A DNA stretch of 15,130 bases from Chloroflexota bacterium (GTDB taxonomy: Bacteria > Chloroflexota > Limnocylindria > QHBO01). The position numbers and the translations under genes are program-made. The notes beneath the pieces were generated by a model. The model did no database searches. It was not told the DNA's origin and worked only from the letters and a program-made list of their open reading frames with translations. Below are positions 7,771 through 13,703 of this stretch, piece after piece; position 1 is the first letter of the stretch; the number at the start of each line of letters is the position of its first letter. Where the stretch lies: positions 1-15,130 of the forward strand of contig JACCWY010000245.1 in the NCBI GenBank assembly GCA_013697395.1, written 5' to 3'.

Positions 7771-7791
7771 GCCCGGGCCCTCACCCTGGGC
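7771..7791 (+). terminator. Hairpin after the MHS symporter gene
   Basis: GCCCGGG (7771-7777) can pair with CCCTGGGC (7784-7791) with one bulged T and a six-base loop. It lies 39 bases after the symporter stop codon. There is no T-tract, so as a factor-independent terminator it is only a candidate. Confidence 0.3.
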
Positions 7792-7798
7792 GCGGGAT

Positions 7799-7937
7799 GC
7801 CAAGCGAGTTGGCCTTACGACCGACGAGCAGCGGTTCGTCGGTCGGACGGCCAAGCCAGCTGGCCGAACCACCGCGGAAGGCCCTCGAGAGGGCAAGCTC
7901 CGTCGGTTCGTGCGTCACAGGGCCAATCGGATTGGCC
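7799..7937 (+). repeat. Three 16-base palindromic repeats with nested hairpins
   Basis: Three copies of GCCAA-N6-TGGCC occur at 7799-7814, 7850-7865 and 7922-7937 with different middles. Copies 2 and 3 extend into a direct repeat of about 35 bases, 72 bases apart (7832-7866 and 7904-7938, both beginning CGGTTCGT). The region can also fold into larger hairpins: CGACCGACGA (7818-7827) with TCGTCGGTCG (7836-7845), flanked by TTGGCC/GGCCAA (7809-7814 with 7849-7854); CGAACC/GGTTCG (7865-7870 with 7905-7910), enclosing CGGA/TCCG and GCCC/GGGC; and GGCCAATC/GATTGGCC (7921-7928 with 7930-7937). The repeated halves could pair in more than one way. It could be an operator array, an RNA leader or 3' UTR, or a dispersed palindromic repeat. 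No known riboswitch was recognised. Confidence 0.6.
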
Positions 7938-7982
7938 GCCGACGACGGATGAGGCTTCGACCCGGGCCTGTCCAAGGCGCAT

Positions 7983-7988
7983 TAGCAT
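7983..7988 (+). promoter_or_regulatory. -10 element for the UPF0016/Gdt1-type gene
   Basis: TAGCAT lies 9 bases before the ATG at 7998 and there is no Shine-Dalgarno. If this is the main promoter, the hairpin region at 7799-7937 would be upstream DNA and not part of this mRNA. Confidence 0.4.
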
Positions 7989-7997
7989 CGGCTCCGC

Positions 7998-8595
7998 ATG
8001 CTTCCGTTTCTCGCCGCCGTGGCTCTCGCCTTCGGCGCCATCTTCGTCGCCGAGTTCGGCGACAAGAGCCAGCTCCTCATCCTGGCCTTTGCGACCCGCT
8101 ACGCATGGCGGCCGGTTGTCCTCGGGGTGGTCGTGGCGGCGGTCGTCATTTCAGGGCATCAGCGTCGCCATCGGGGCGGCCATCGGCAGCGCGCTCCCCG
8201 CGACGGCGGTCGCGATCGTCTCCGCGGTCGCGTTTCTGCTCGTCGCCGCATGGACGCTGCGCGGCGAGGATGACGAAGAGGAGGTGACGGATGCGGCTGC
8301 CGGTCGGTGGCAGGCGGGCATCGGCCTCGTCGCGATCGTCGCCGGATCGTTCGTCGTCTCCGAGCTGGGCGACAAGACGATGCTCGCCACGTTCGCCCTG
8401 GCCGCGACCCAGGGGGCGCTGCCGACCTGGATCGGCTCAACTGCGGGCGAGGTGGCCGCCAACCTCGTGGCGGTGGTGGTCGGGCGGCAGGCCGGGCACC
8501 GGCTCTCACGGCGGATGCTCAGGATCGGCTCGGCGGTCCTCTTCGCGGTCGCCGGCCTGGTCGTGCTCGTCAGCGCGCTGGCCGGGGACGCTTGA
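7998..8595 (+). pseudogene. UPF0016/Gdt1 (TMEM165)-family cation transporter, frameshifted
   Basis: Family members are small membrane proteins exporting Mn2+ or exchanging Ca2+/Mn2+ for H+; MneA of Vibrio and cyanobacterial Mnx are examples. Both signature motifs are present, but in different frames: EFGDKSQ in the first half and ELGDKTM in the second. The frame breaks at GGG 8154-8156. Reading it as GG joins VVIS to GISVAIGAAIG and gives a normal protein of 198 residues, with motif residues 19-24 and 122-127, about six membrane helices and an acidic middle loop (GEDDEEE, 89-95). As written, the first frame ends at 8273 after frame-shifted arginine-rich sequence. Both halves are intact apart from this, so a sequencing or assembly error in the G run is at least as likely as recent inactivation. 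A near-leaderless TAGCAT promoter precedes it. Confidence 0.85.
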
Positions 8596-8612
8596 GCTGG
8601 CCCACACCCTGC

Positions 8613-8618
8613 TACGGT
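8613..8618 (+). promoter_or_regulatory. -10 element for the coiled-coil membrane protein
   Basis: TACGGT lies 7 bases before the ATG at 8626, fitting the TANNNT leaderless pattern seen elsewhere here, though it is a weaker match to TATAAT. Confidence 0.3.
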
Positions 8619-8625
8619 TGGATCG

Positions 8626-9012
8626 ATGCGCTCTCCGATCGGCCCCGCGCTCATCATCCTGTCGCTGGCCATGGCGGTGGTGCTGGTGCTCGTCCTGCTC
8701 CAGACGACAGGCCTGCGCGGTGACCTCGACCGCGCGCGGGCCGAGGTCGTCACGCTGCGCGAGCAGGTCGAGGGGCTCGAGCGCGGCGTTCCGATGAGCG
8801 AGCTTTCGATGCGCCTGTCAGAGCTCGAGAACGACATCCAGGAGTGGGTGGTGGCCTTCGGCTCCGACACCGCGCCGGGCGATGGGTCGACGCCGGCCGG
8901 CGGGAGCGCCTCGACGGACGAGGTGCTCGACCGGCTCGATGACGTGCTGGGACGGATCAACGATCTGGACGAACGGGTCGACGAGATCTGCCAGAACGTC
9001 CCTGTCTGCTGA
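8626..9012 (+). CDS. Membrane-anchored coiled-coil protein
   Basis: Unrecognised 128-residue protein. A single hydrophobic helix at about residues 8-26 anchors it. A heptad-like coiled coil follows at about 30-75 (LRGDLDRARAEVVTLREQVEGLE), then a Gly/Ser/Pro linker (80-97) and a second short coiled coil at about 98-121 (DEVLDRLDDVLGRINDLDERV). Two Cys lie near the end (C122 and the last residue C128) and could form a disulphide outside the membrane. The shape recalls small septum- or envelope-associated proteins, but no function can be assigned. It starts 30 bases after the UPF0016 gene on the same strand, with a possible promoter of its own. It ends convergently with the MFS gene at 9106. 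Confidence 0.72.
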   Translation: MRSPIGPALIILSLAMAVVLVLVLLQTTGLRGDLDRARAEVVTLREQVEGLERGVPMSELSMRLSELENDIQEWVVAFGSDTAPGDGSTPAGGSASTDEVLDRLDDVLGRINDLDERVDEICQNVPVC

Positions 9013-9047
9013 GCCTGTTTCCGGCGTAGCCTCGCGAGCGCCGCTGA

Positions 9048-9072
9048 GCGGTTCTATCTGCGCCAGAACCGC
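9048..9072. terminator. Hairpin between convergent genes
   Basis: GCGGTTCT (9048-9055) and AGAACCGC (9065-9072) form a perfect 8-base stem with a 9-base loop, between the converging coiled-coil gene (ends 9012) and the MFS gene (ends 9106). It could act as a terminator for both strands. It lacks a T-tract on either side. Confidence 0.4.
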
Positions 9073-9105
9073 ACGAACGCCACTGCCCGGCACGTGCGGC
9101 GCCGC

Positions 9106-10320
9106 TCATCGGCGGTACGGCGCCGCCTCCTCGGAGCGCTCGCGCACGGCAATGAGGAGGAGCGCGGCCGCGACGTACGACGCGGCCATCACGCCGAATG
9201 CGATCGGGTAGCTGAAGGCCTCCACCACGAAACCGATGACGAAGGCCCAGAACGCGCCGATGCCGAACGCGAAGGTGAAGTACACCGCGAATGCCACGTC
9301 ACGCATCGGTCCAGTGGCGCGATCCGCCAGGTATGCCTGGAGCACTGGCGACTCGCTGAAGACGGCCGTACCGAAGGGAAGCAGCAGCGGCACGAGGAAG
9401 AGCAGGTTGGCTCCGGCCGCCACGAAGCCGGTGATGCCGACCGCCGAGAGCAGGTAGTACGTGATCAGCGTCGGCCGGCGGCCGATGCGATCCGAAAGGA
9501 CGCCGGCAATGACGGGGCCGACGACGGCACCCACCAGCAGCAGGGCGTAGAGCAGGCGCACCGTGCCGTCGTCGAGGTCGAGCGGCCCGGACAGGTAGAG
9601 CACCATGAACGGCGCCACGATGTCGAGGCCGCGACCGCCCGCTGCCACGAGCGATGCCCCCAGGATGAGGCGCAGGTCGCGGCGGCCGACGACCTCGCGC
9701 AGCTGGTCGCGTACCGAGCCGGCGGCCCGGGCGCGCTTCCGGTACGCGGCGTGATCCTCGCGCACGAAGATCGCGAGGAGCACGCCGATGACGAGCGCCG
9801 GAATTCCGAACAGCGCCAGCGTGGCCTGCCAGCCGAATGCGAGCAGCAGGGCGCCGCCGACAAATGGGACGGCGATCGTGCCCACGTTGCCGCCGTTGAT
9901 GTGGGCGCTGATCGCGAACCCTCGCCGCTCCTGCGGATACGCATCGGACAACAGCGCATTCCCGACCGGGTGTTGCGGGCTGGCGCCGATGCGCGCGACG
10001 CTGATCGACGCGAGCAGCTGGGTGATCGACTGGCTGAGACCGGCGACCAGGAGGCTCGTACCGAAGATCAGCTGACCGCCGGCCAACAGCGCCGGCCGTG
10101 CCACGTAGCGGGTCAGCACGCCGTAGGCGAGCTGCATCGAACCGCCCACCGCCGTGGTGATCGCGATGAACGTGCCGATGTCGCGCTCGTTGAGCCCGTA
10201 CTCGACGATGACGATCGGGTAGACGAGTGGCATGAGTGCGGATTGTGCGTGGATGGCGGCGTGCGCAACCGCCAGCAGGGCCAGCGCCAGACCCGGCCGG
10301 GTGGGGCTGCTACGATCCAT
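9106..10320 (-). CDS. MFS transporter, Fsr-like
   Basis: Inner-membrane transporter of 404 residues from the ATG at 10320, with about twelve membrane helices. HAAIHAQSALMPLVYPIV (20-37), ARIGASPQHPVGNALLSDAYP (109-129), RRGFAISAHINGGNVGT (132-148) and the second-half A-motif GVLSDRIGRRP resemble the fosmidomycin-resistance (Fsr) group of MFS exporters, which share the HP...A and H..GGN.G signatures. Drug or small-molecule efflux is likely; the substrate is unknown. The frame is open to 10431, but the extra 37 residues would lie inside the marR gene and lack hydrophobic character. The ATG at 10320 shares two bases with a plus-strand ATG in the same CCATGG. No -10 box is clear, so its promoter must lie in the marR coding start, where MarR could control it. 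Confidence 0.88.
   Translation of the reverse strand: MDRSSPTRPGLALALLAVAHAAIHAQSALMPLVYPIVIVEYGLNERDIGTFIAITTAVGGSMQLAYGVLTRYVARPALLAGGQLIFGTSLLVAGLSQSITQLLASISVARIGASPQHPVGNALLSDAYPQERRGFAISAHINGGNVGTIAVPFVGGALLLAFGWQATLALFGIPALVIGVLLAIFVREDHAAYRKRARAAGSVRDQLREVVGRRDLRLILGASLVAAGGRGLDIVAPFMVLYLSGPLDLDDGTVRLLYALLLVGAVVGPVIAGVLSDRIGRRPTLITYYLLSAVGITGFVAAGANLLFLVPLLLPFGTAVFSESPVLQAYLADRATGPMRDVAFAVYFTFAFGIGAFWAFVIGFVVEAFSYPIAFGVMAASYVAAALLLIAVRERSEEAAPYRR
10311..10316 (+). promoter_or_regulatory. -10 element for marR
   Basis: TACGAT lies 8 bases before the ATG at 10325 and inside the 5' end of the oppositely directed MFS gene. An earlier ATG at 10319 is only two bases from the hexamer, too close to be transcribed, which favours 10325. 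Confidence 0.35.
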
Positions 10321-10324
10321 GGAG

Positions 10325-10825
10325 ATGCCCGGCCGCTCCACCCCACGCTCCGACCCCGCGTCCCGGGGAACCACGCCGGGCGGTGAATCGAGCCTCGAGG
10401 CGAGCCTGATCGGAACGGTCGCACCGGTCATGCGCCACCTGATCGCTCACGCCCGCAGGCGGCGCGCCTGGAGCGAGCTGACCTACCAGCAGTACAACGT
10501 GCTGCGGATGATCGACACGATGGGGCCCCAGCCTCAGGCCGAGGTGGCGCGGCGCCTGTTCGTGACGGCCCCGGTCGTGACGCGGCTGGCCTCGACCCTG
10601 GCCGATGCCGGCCTCGTCGAGCGCGGCACCGACCCGAAGGACAAGCGCGCGGTGGTGCTGGCGCTCACGCCGACCGGTCGCCGCCGCGCGCGTGCCATGC
10701 GGCGAGACCTGCTCGAGGCCGCCCGAGAGCTGCTGGAGCCGATCCCCGAGGAGCGGCGCGCCGGCGTGGCAACGGCGCTCGAGGAGTTGCAGGTCCTGGT
10801 GCCGACGCACTCAGCGCGCCGTTGA
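10325..10825 (+). CDS. MarR-family transcriptional regulator
   Basis: Dimeric DNA-binding regulator of 166 residues, usually a repressor released by small phenolic or drug-like ligands or by oxidation. A disordered N-terminus (1-25) precedes the MarR fold. Dimerisation helix near 29-47; winged helix-turn-helix at about 52-118, with ELTYQQYNVLRMI, recognition helix VTAPVVTRLASTLADAGLVER (80-100) and the wing DPKDKRAVVLALTPTG (103-118), the classic MarR wing motif; C-terminal dimerisation helices 119-160. It has no Cys, so it is not a thiol-oxidation sensor of the OhrR type. It is divergent from one MFS gene, with its start region overlapping that gene, and converges on another with a 15-base overlap. 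Both suggest that it regulates neighbouring efflux genes. Confidence 0.92.
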   Translation: MPGRSTPRSDPASRGTTPGGESSLEASLIGTVAPVMRHLIAHARRRRAWSELTYQQYNVLRMIDTMGPQPQAEVARRLFVTAPVVTRLASTLADAGLVERGTDPKDKRAVVLALTPTGRRRARAMRRDLLEAARELLEPIPEERRAGVATALEELQVLVPTHSARR

Positions 10826-12211
10826 CGCCGGCCTTGGTTGCGGCCCGGCCGCGCGGGTGGAGTGGCCGGACGGGCTGCCGATGCGCGTCACTCCGAGAGC
10901 TCCGCGCCGATGGGCGGCGCGCAGACCCAACGCCACGATGAGGAGCGTCAGCGCCGACATCGCGGCCCCCACCAGGAACGCGGCCGGGGTCCCCCATGCC
11001 TCGGCCACCACCCCGGCGAACAGGCCACCCAACGGCGCCGAGCCTGCGAAGACGGTGACGTAGAGCGCCATCACCCGGCCGCGAATCGCATCGGTCACGT
11101 TGGCCTGGACGGTGGCGTTGATCGTGTTGATCATGAGCATGCTCGCGTAGCCGGCGCCCGCGATCAGCGACGCGGCCAGCCAGACGGTGCGAGCCGAGGC
11201 GATCCCCACCAGCAGGACGGCGAAGACCGCCCCGCCCACCAGCATCAGCGGGATCGCGCGCCGGCTGTGCATGAAGGCAAGCGTCAGGGAGCCGGCCAGC
11301 GACCCGATGCCCATGGCGGCGAAGAGCGCGCCATATCCGTCGGCGCCGAGGCCCAGGATGCCCGTGGCAAAGAGCGGCAGGAGGATCTGGAAGTTGAAGC
11401 CGAAGGCGGCGATGCCGCCGAGAAGGACCAGCGACCACAGCACGAGGGGCGTGCGAACGGCGTGGGCGATCCCCTCTCGCAGGCTCTCGAACACCGGCGG
11501 GTGCTGCTCGGGCCGTTCCTGGCGACGGATCTGGCGCGGGTCCATGCGCAGCAGGCCGATGAAGACGGCGGCGTAGGTCACCGTGTTGATCCCAAGGTTG
11601 ACGGCCACGCCGATTGTTGCAGAGCCGGTGGCGCCGGTACCGACGGCGATGATCACCCCGGCCAGCGCCGGCCCCACGACCCGAGCTGCGTTGAAGGAGA
11701 TCGAGTTGAGCGCGATGGCATTCGAGAGCAGGTTGCGGGGCACGAGGTCGGGGGCGAGCGCCAGCCGAAGCGGCATGTCGACCGCGTTGACGAGCCCCAG
11801 GAAGAAGGCCATGACCAGCACCATCGGGATCTGGACGACCCCGGTCGCGGTCAGCACGAACAGGACGAGCGCCTGGAGGCACGCGGCGATCTGGGTGCCG
11901 AGCAGCGCGTGGCGCTTCTCGATCCGATCGGCGAGCACCCCGCCGAAGGGCGCCAGGATCATGGCCGGCCCGAACTGCAGCACGGCCACGAAGCCGAGCT
12001 GGATGGGCGTGCCGCCGAGCGCCAGGACGAGCCAGGGCAGGCTCACCTGCTGCATCCACGTCCCGATCAGGCTCACCACCTGGCCTGACCAGTAGAGCCG
12101 GTAGTTGCGCACGCCGAGCGCCGCGAACCCGCGCTTCAGGCCACCCAGCGCCGCGCGCAGCGGCAGCGATGGCGGCTGGTCGGGTCGTGCGCCGGGGACG
12201 GAATCGGCCAA
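10811..12211 (-). CDS. MFS transporter, MFS_3/EntS-like, paralogue 1
   Basis: Inner-membrane transporter of 466 residues with about twelve helices. GFAALGVRNYRLYWSGQVVS (28-47), TWMQQVSLPWLVLALGG (51-67), the A-motif GGVLADRIEKR (90-100), NAIALNSISFNAARVVGPALAG and RGRVMALYVTVFAGSAPLGGLFAGVVAE are typical of the MFS_3 group that includes the enterobactin exporter EntS. The substrate is unknown. The start is TTG at 12209-12211: an in-frame TGA stands two codons upstream and a GGAGAG ribosome site lies 7 bases before. A TAGCAT -10 lies at 12237-12242. The Ser/Arg/Pro-rich cytoplasmic tail is about 30 residues long. Its last 15 bases overlap the marR 3' end. It is clearly related to the next gene along nearly its whole length. 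Confidence 0.9.
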   Translation of the reverse strand: MADSVPGARPDQPPSLPLRAALGGLKRGFAALGVRNYRLYWSGQVVSLIGTWMQQVSLPWLVLALGGTPIQLGFVAVLQFGPAMILAPFGGVLADRIEKRHALLGTQIAACLQALVLFVLTATGVVQIPMVLVMAFFLGLVNAVDMPLRLALAPDLVPRNLLSNAIALNSISFNAARVVGPALAGVIIAVGTGATGSATIGVAVNLGINTVTYAAVFIGLLRMDPRQIRRQERPEQHPPVFESLREGIAHAVRTPLVLWSLVLLGGIAAFGFNFQILLPLFATGILGLGADGYGALFAAMGIGSLAGSLTLAFMHSRRAIPLMLVGGAVFAVLLVGIASARTVWLAASLIAGAGYASMLMINTINATVQANVTDAIRGRVMALYVTVFAGSAPLGGLFAGVVAEAWGTPAAFLVGAAMSALTLLIVALGLRAAHRRGALGVTRIGSPSGHSTRAAGPQPRPASTAR

Positions 12212-12228
12212 GGCTCAGCTCTCCGGGA

Positions 12229-12248
12229 GGTTGCTCATGCTAACAACC
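12229..12248 (-). promoter_or_regulatory. Promoter with dyad, MFS paralogue 1
   Basis: In the 51-base gap between the two MFS_3 genes the minus strand reads GGTTGTTAGCATGAGCAACC, with GGTTG/CAACC arms. It includes TAGCAT as a -10 (12237-12242); a CTGACG box 18 bases upstream could be a weak -35. The 10-mer TTGTTAGCAT is shared with the promoter of the neighbouring paralogue (13635-13644). Confidence 0.45.
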
Positions 12249-12262
12249 GCGACCGGTCGGCG

Positions 12263-13624
12263 TCAGGCGGCCCGTCGGGCGACCCGCTCAGGGCGGTCGG
12301 CCGTTGCGGCCTCGGCTGCGACGCCGGCTGCGAGTGGCATCCGCACCGAACGCAGGCGCCATGCCACGAGCGCCAGGATGGTCACGGCCAGGCCTGCCCC
12401 GACGCTGATGGCGACCGGCGCGCCGAAGCCCTGCGCGATGGCGCCGGCAAGGAGGCCGCCCAGCGGCGCCGTACCCGCGAAGACCGTCACGTACAGCGAC
12501 ATGACGCGACCGCGCAACGCATCGGGGACGCTGTTCTGGATCGTGACGTTGATGGTGTTCACCATCAGCATCGACGCCAGCCCGATGCCGATCACGAGGG
12601 GAAAGGCCAGCAGCGGGCTGCGGACGAAGCCGAGGGCCAGCTCGAGCGCCAGGAAGACGGCGCCGCCGCCCAGCATGAAGCGGAGCATCGGCCGCTGGCT
12701 GGTGCCGAAGGCAAGGATCAGGGAGCCCAGCAGCGAGCCGGCGCCCATGGCCGCAAAGAGGGCGCCGTAGCCTCCCGAATCCAATGCGAGCGTGTCACGG
12801 CTGAAGAGCGGCAGGAGCGTCTGGAAGTTCATCGCCAGCATCGCCATCCCGCCGAGCAGCACGAGGGGCCACAGGACCGTCGGTGTGGCGACCGCGTAGC
12901 GCAGCCCCTCCGCCAGGCTGGACCGCACCGACGGGAAGCGCTCCGGGCGCATGATGTGACGCAATACGCGGCCGTCGAGCATCCATAGGCCGATGAGGAC
13001 CGACAGGTAGCTGACCGCGTTGATCCCGAAGTTGATCGCCACGCCGAAGGCCGCGATGGTCAGGCCGGCAATCGCCGGGCCCACGACGCGCGACAGGTTG
13101 AAGCTCGTCGAGTTGAGGGCGATCGCGTTGACGAGATCCTCGGCTGGCACGAGCTCGGCGGCGAATGCCTGGCGCACGGGCATCTCGATGGCGTTGACGA
13201 AGCCGGCGGCGAGAGCCAGGAGGTAGACATGCCAGATCTCCACCACCCCGGTGCCTGCCAGGGCGAACAGGGTCCCCGCCTGGAGCATGGCGAATGCATT
13301 GAGCACCATCAGCGTGCGGCGCTTGTCAACGCGATCGGCCAGCACCCCGCCGATTGGCGCCAGGAACATGGACGGCGCGAACATGAGCGCCAGCACCAGC
13401 CCCAGCTCGAGCGGCGAACCTCCCAGCTCCAGCACCAGCCACGGCTGCGCCACCGACTGCATCCAGGCACCCGTCAGGCTGCCGATCTGGCCGAACCAAT
13501 AGAGGCGGTAGTTGCGGTGGCGCATGGCGGCGAACCCGCGGCCCAGGCCGCGGGTCGCCCTCGACGACGAAGCCGCCCGTCGTGGGCGGCGCGGGGCGCG
13601 CGGAATGAGGTCGGAGATCGTCAT
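12263..13624 (-). CDS. MFS transporter, MFS_3/EntS-like, paralogue 2
   Basis: Inner-membrane transporter of 453 residues, about twelve helices, colinear with the adjacent 466-residue protein. GFAAMRHRNYRLYWFGQIGS (30-49), AWMQSVAQPWLVLELGG (53-69), A-motif GGVLADRVDKRR (92-103), VNAIEMPVRQAFAAELVP, NAIALNSTSFNLSRVVGPAIAG and RGRVMSLYVTVFAGTAPLGGLLAG repeat almost the same blocks, so the two arose by duplication. It lacks the first ten or so residues and the long tail of the other copy. I chose the ATG at 13624 because it follows a TAGCAT -10 by 10 bases. The frame is open to 13999, but that extension would run through the promoter and into the opposite gene. The Arg-rich N-terminus (8-30) is cytoplasmic. 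Confidence 0.9.
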   Translation of the reverse strand: MTISDLIPRAPRRPRRAASSSRATRGLGRGFAAMRHRNYRLYWFGQIGSLTGAWMQSVAQPWLVLELGGSPLELGLVLALMFAPSMFLAPIGGVLADRVDKRRTLMVLNAFAMLQAGTLFALAGTGVVEIWHVYLLALAAGFVNAIEMPVRQAFAAELVPAEDLVNAIALNSTSFNLSRVVGPAIAGLTIAAFGVAINFGINAVSYLSVLIGLWMLDGRVLRHIMRPERFPSVRSSLAEGLRYAVATPTVLWPLVLLGGMAMLAMNFQTLLPLFSRDTLALDSGGYGALFAAMGAGSLLGSLILAFGTSQRPMLRFMLGGGAVFLALELALGFVRSPLLAFPLVIGIGLASMLMVNTINVTIQNSVPDALRGRVMSLYVTVFAGTAPLGGLLAGAIAQGFGAPVAISVGAGLAVTILALVAWRLRSVRMPLAAGVAAEAATADRPERVARRAA

Positions 13625-13628
13625 TTCA

Positions 13629-13644
13629 TTAGCAATGCTAACAA
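13629..13644 (-). promoter_or_regulatory. Promoter and SlyA/MarR-like operator, MFS paralogue 2
   Basis: The perfect dyad TTAGCA-A-TGCTAA (13629-13641) overlaps a TAGCAT -10 on the minus strand (13635-13640). A TTGCGA -35-like box lies 17 bases further upstream. The dyad closely resembles TTAGCAAGCTAA, the known SlyA (MarR family) recognition sequence, with one extra central base. A marR gene lies 3 kb away in the same cluster. A repressor here would block the -10 region. Confidence 0.5.
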
Positions 13645-13703
13645 AGATGGGGACTTCTCGCAACTGCCGGGAGTGACGAAAGTGCTTGTGACCATGGCGG
13701 CTT

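Noticed and set aside
7781..7975. 64-codon minus-strand open frame through the palindromic repeat region
   Set aside because: It has a repeating peptide (ANPIG, ASWLG, ANSLG), but this simply translates the DNA palindromes. No promoter or ribosome site precedes it. Kept only as a remote alternative explanation for the repeats.
7733..7997. yybP-ykoY (Mn2+) riboswitch upstream of the Gdt1-type gene
   Set aside because: It would be expected from gene family, but I could not find the conserved GGGGAGUAG-type loop or the other core segment. The hairpins seen do not match that architecture.
9094..12088. Long plus-strand open frames (430 and 416 codons) across the MFS genes
   Set aside because: Both are antisense shadows of well-supported MFS genes. 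Composition is highly charged and low complexity, with no recognisable motif.
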